A stretch of 64,000 nucleotides of DNA from UBA6921 sp964532385 (GTDB lineage: Bacteria > Pseudomonadota > Gammaproteobacteria > SG8-11). Under the pieces are notes generated by a model, which was not told the DNA's origin, searched no databases, and saw only the letters and a program-made list of their open reading frames with translations. Of the stretch, positions 61,361-64,000 are shown one piece after another; within the stretch, counting starts at the first letter, position 1; each line of letters opens with the position of its first letter. The translations under genes and the position numbers were made by a program. Location: contig CAZHHW010000002.1 of the NCBI GenBank assembly GCA_964532385.1, positions 1-64,000 on the forward strand, read 5' to 3'.

Positions 61361-63433
61361 TTAAGGATGCGCGATCACGATGAGACTGGGCGCGCGTGCG
61401 AGCACGCAGTCGATCGCACGCGCCAGGTTTTCGGGATCCAGCGCGGCGAAGCTTTCGTCGAACACCATCAAGGAGGCAGGTTGCAACAATGCGCGGGCAA
61501 GATAAACGCGGCTGCGTTCGCCGTGCGAAAGACGCCAGCCGTTTTCGCCGATCATCTGCCATAACCCGCCGGGCATGCGTTCCAGCAGTTCACCCAAACC
61601 CAGCGTGTGACACAACGCTTCGGCCTCCTCCAGATCCGCGGGCGGCGGCGGCCAGTCGCGCCCCATCAACAGGTTGAAGGCGAGGCTTTCGCTCAAGAGA
61701 TAATTATCGTGAAATTGCGGCACATTTACCGCGTGCCGGCGCCAAGTGTCGCCCAGGGTTTGGTGATCCAGGCCATTCAGCAGCAGCAGACCGGATTCCG
61801 GCATGCGTTGACCCGTAATGAGATTGGCCAGCGTCGACTTGCCGCCGCCCGAAGCGCCTTCGAGCAGAATCCGTTCGCCCTGACAGACTTGCAGGTCGAT
61901 GCCGCGTAATACCGCCTGCGCCTGGCGGCGATAACTGAAAACCAGATCTTGCGCCGTCAGCACCACGCCGCTGCGCGCGCCCGCGCTGCAGCGCAGTGCG
62001 GGTCGTGACTTTATCGCGCCGGCGCGAAACACCGGCGCCACCTGGTCCCAGGCTATCGCGGCGCCGGCAAGCTGGAGCAGGCCGCGCGTGCTTTTCTGCA
62101 AAGCGGCATAGGCTAAAAGACAACCACCGACGCCTACCGCCAGGGCATTGGCCGAATCGGCCGCGAATAAAGCCGGCGCCAATGTCATCAGACTGATGAT
62201 CAGCCAGCCGCGCGGCACCAGCGTGGTGACCGCCATGGCCCACCGGTCCATGCTTTTGGAAATGCCGTTATAGCCCGTCAGCGCCGCATCTTCGCCGGTA
62301 TGCCAATGCGCGGCCGGTTGCTGTACCAAACGGGTGCGATGACCGAGCATTTGCTCGGTCAGATAGTGCGTGAGGCCCATGCGCGCCCCGGTCCAGGCGC
62401 GGCGCCGCCGTACATAGTGCCAGGTCATAACACAGGCCAGACCCAGCCATGCCACCAGCAACCCCGCATGCAGACCGCCGCCCGCGCCGTATGCCAGCAC
62501 GATGAGACTCGCCGCAATTTCAAACCCGGCGAAGACGGCGGACAATCCGCCGTTGAGCGCCAGGGTTTCGATCGCCTCGGCTTCCAGCACGCGCCCGAGC
62601 ACTTGTCCCGCGCCTTCGCGCCGCACCTGATCCTGATCGAGGCGCAGCGCGCCATGCAGCAAACGGCGCTTAAGTAAAGCCGCGGCACCGGTGAGAAACT
62701 GGGTTTGCCACATGCCGCCCAGGGCCTGCAACCCGGTCAAGCTGATCAGCAGTAATATCCACGCCTGCCACCACCCCGCATCGTAGCGGCCGTTGAGCGC
62801 GGCACTGCCGATCAACCACCACGCGGCGATCCACAAGCCGTAAGCAAGCGCATGTGCCGCCGTCAGCCACAACGCGCGGTGCCACAATCCGGAGTGACGC
62901 AACTGGGAAAAAAAATGCGCGGACGGCGCGCTGCGCAACAACCAGCCGGCGGGAATGGCGGCTGCGGCGAGATGCGCACGCAACAGCGCGCGGCGCGCGC
63001 CGGACCGGCGTTGAGCGGGCAATACCGTCAGCATGCGGGTCAAATCTTGCGCCAGCTTGTGTTCGAGCGGCGCGCCCAAGGCTGCGCCGATCACCTGTGT
63101 TTTGACCATCCGGTGTTGCAGCGCGGGCGTCAGCACCCGTACACGATAGCGCCCGCTGTCGACAATAAGAAGATAACCTGTCATGCCGTCCACAGTGATG
63201 TTCAGGAGAACGCCATCCGCGCGCGCGAGGAAAGTTTCGATCTCGCCGTAGCAGGTTTCGACAGGTTCCGCCGCCACGCCCATGGTGGCGGCCAGCGCAC
63301 CGATGTCCGCCTGCGTTTGATCCTCCGCGGCGGCTGGATTCAGCCGTTGTGCGCGCGCCAGTGCCGCCACGGCGTCATGCGCGCGGGCTTGCGGCCAGAC
63401 GATGTCGGGCCACAGGTTCGCGGCGAGCGTCAC
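61361..63433 (-). CDS. ABC exporter subunit with degenerate peptidase-like N-terminus
   Basis: 690 residues, GTG start at 63433 overlapping the upstream stop (GTGA). The first about 150 residues resemble a C39-peptidase-like domain without an evident catalytic Cys (LAATMGVAAEPVETCYGEIE, GYLLIVDSGRYRVRVLT). A membrane domain of five or six helices follows (about 180-450; AYGLWIAAWWLIGSA, LLVAWLGLACVMTWHYV). The ATPase has Walker A GASGGGKSTL, signature LSHGERSRVYLARAL and Walker B MVFDESFAALD. The C39-like N-domain is typical of bacteriocin/RiPP exporters. It forms a heterodimer candidate with the upstream ABC gene. Confidence 0.86.
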   Translation of the reverse strand: MTLAANLWPDIVWPQARAHDAVAALARAQRLNPAAAEDQTQADIGALAATMGVAAEPVETCYGEIETFLARADGVLLNITVDGMTGYLLIVDSGRYRVRVLTPALQHRMVKTQVIGAALGAPLEHKLAQDLTRMLTVLPAQRRSGARRALLRAHLAAAAIPAGWLLRSAPSAHFFSQLRHSGLWHRALWLTAAHALAYGLWIAAWWLIGSAALNGRYDAGWWQAWILLLISLTGLQALGGMWQTQFLTGAAALLKRRLLHGALRLDQDQVRREGAGQVLGRVLEAEAIETLALNGGLSAVFAGFEIAASLIVLAYGAGGGLHAGLLVAWLGLACVMTWHYVRRRRAWTGARMGLTHYLTEQMLGHRTRLVQQPAAHWHTGEDAALTGYNGISKSMDRWAMAVTTLVPRGWLIISLMTLAPALFAADSANALAVGVGGCLLAYAALQKSTRGLLQLAGAAIAWDQVAPVFRAGAIKSRPALRCSAGARSGVVLTAQDLVFSYRRQAQAVLRGIDLQVCQGERILLEGASGGGKSTLANLITGQRMPESGLLLLNGLDHQTLGDTWRRHAVNVPQFHDNYLLSESLAFNLLMGRDWPPPPADLEEAEALCHTLGLGELLERMPGGLWQMIGENGWRLSHGERSRVYLARALLQPASLMVFDESFAALDPENLARAIDCVLARAPSLIVIAHP

Positions 63434-63999
63434 TTGAGTCCCACCACTTTACGCGACGCGTGCGGACGCTGCGCATGCAACCGGCCATCGCGCAAACTCA
63501 AGCGGCGCCACATCTCGCCTTGCCAGGTGCGTTGGCGGACGTGTTCGTCGGCTTCCAGCAGCGCGCGATAGCGTGAGTCGGCGCGCGCGTGCAACATCTG
63601 CGGCGGGCCATCTTCGATGATGCGGCCCTGTTCGATCACCACCACGCGCGCGAAGTCCTGCGTCTCCGCCAGATCATGTGTCACGCACAGCAACGTCTGA
63701 TGCCGCCAATGTTCACGCACGGCGGCGAGCAAGCTGCGGCGATGCTCGCGGTCCAGACCCCGGAAGGGTTCATCCAGAATCGCCAGACGCACATCGCGCC
63801 GCGCCAACGCGCGCGCCAGCCGCAAGCGTTGCCCTTCCCCGCCGGAGATCAACGCCCCGCCTTCGCCGAGCAAGGTTTGCAGACCTTCCGGCAAGCGCGC
63901 GAGCACTTCTTGCAGAGTCGACTTGGCCAGGACTTCGGGCAAATCAAAATCGTCATGGGCATCCAGGCCATAGTCGATATTGCCCAGGAAACTGCGATT
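63430..63999 (-). CDS. ABC exporter subunit, C-terminal part (5' end outside window)
   Basis: The minus frame is open to the window edge; only the last about 190 codons are seen. It begins within the ATPase domain (RSFLGNIDYGLDAHDD), with the signature LISGGEGQRLRLARAL, Walker B LAILDEPFRGLDR and the H-loop VTHDLAETQDF. The C-terminal extension of about 60 residues is basic. It ends GTGA-overlapped with the next exporter gene, so both are one operon. Confidence 0.88.
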   Translation of the reverse strand, partial: NRSFLGNIDYGLDAHDDFDLPEVLAKSTLQEVLARLPEGLQTLLGEGGALISGGEGQRLRLARALARRDVRLAILDEPFRGLDREHRRSLLAAVREHWRHQTLLCVTHDLAETQDFARVVVIEQGRIIEDGPPQMLHARADSRYRALLEADEHVRQRTWQGEMWRRLSLRDGRLHAQRPHASRKVVGLK

Positions 64000-64000
64000 C

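Noticed and set aside
1..64000. CRISPR arrays, insertion sequences, integrases, tRNA or rRNA genes
   Set aside because: Looked for on both strands; no regularly spaced repeats, transposase or integrase motifs, or cloverleaf sequences were recognised.

Overview
The window looks like a scaffold piece of a proteobacterial chromosome of moderately high GC, most likely a gammaproteobacterium or a close betaproteobacterial relative. It has a FleQ/FleS/FleR-type sigma-54 flagellar cascade, one-piece PurL, guaBA, PriA and diheme cytochromes. A SoxK-like lipoprotein and two SoxB-like metallophosphatases hint at a sulfur-oxidising lineage; the species itself cannot be named. A run of 100 N at 40361-40460 marks an assembly gap, so adjacency across it is not proven.

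Layout. 1-3514: a tightly coupled five-gene minus-strand operon (ACP-like small protein, XRE regulator, ImmA/IrrE-type metallopeptidase, thymidylate-synthase-like enzyme, and a helical-domain protein of the phage 5-hmdU kinase / alpha-glutamyl-putrescinyl-thymine pyrophosphorylase type), with a 17-bp palindrome just upstream. 3810-15471: housekeeping genes guaB-guaA, a SoxK-like lipoprotein, xseA, a LytM peptidase, a pentapeptide-repeat protein, small secreted or cytosolic proteins, and purL. 15577-23391: a chemoreceptor with a sigma-28-like promoter, a triple Ig-like secreted protein, a Sel1-repeat protein, an ATP-grasp/CCAEP-tail radical SAM pair and a PilZ protein. 23500-23647: a promoter, a structured RNA and a terminator suggest an unannotated small RNA. 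23765-28523: argS, a SPOR protein and a VWA lipoprotein/membrane protein pair. 28884-34311: a trehalose cluster (otsB, a membrane-sensor-fused GT20 synthase, a DUF1328 protein, a GH15 hydrolase). 34326-37935: priA, a PilZ-like protein and a Nudix hydrolase. 38063-43550: two SoxB-like metallophosphatases flanking a YukJ/LTD protein and the gap. 43773-53081: fliI-H-G-F-E, fleR-fleS and fleQ, with sigma-54-type sites before fliE and fleS.

53297-64000 is the most unusual part. Two large MauG/cytochrome-c-peroxidase-like diheme proteins are each followed on the same strand by a very short peptide gene (31 and 23 codons). The peptides share an MKV...AG start and have strong ribosome-binding sites. 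One diheme/peptide pair is separated by a 640-residue protein of unknown family. The other has at the equivalent place a short out-of-frame remnant matching the 3' end of that 640-residue gene. Both diheme genes lie behind the same promoter-proximal palindromic element. Next to them are a periplasmic binding protein and a pair of ABC exporter subunits. I infer a duplicated peptide-modification (RiPP-like) locus in which MauG-type oxidases act on short precursor peptides that are then exported; function is not shown by sequence alone.

The first operon is the second candidate for an undescribed system: a pyrimidine-nucleotide chemistry module run by an XRE/ImmA pair, as in phage-defence or mobile-element circuits.
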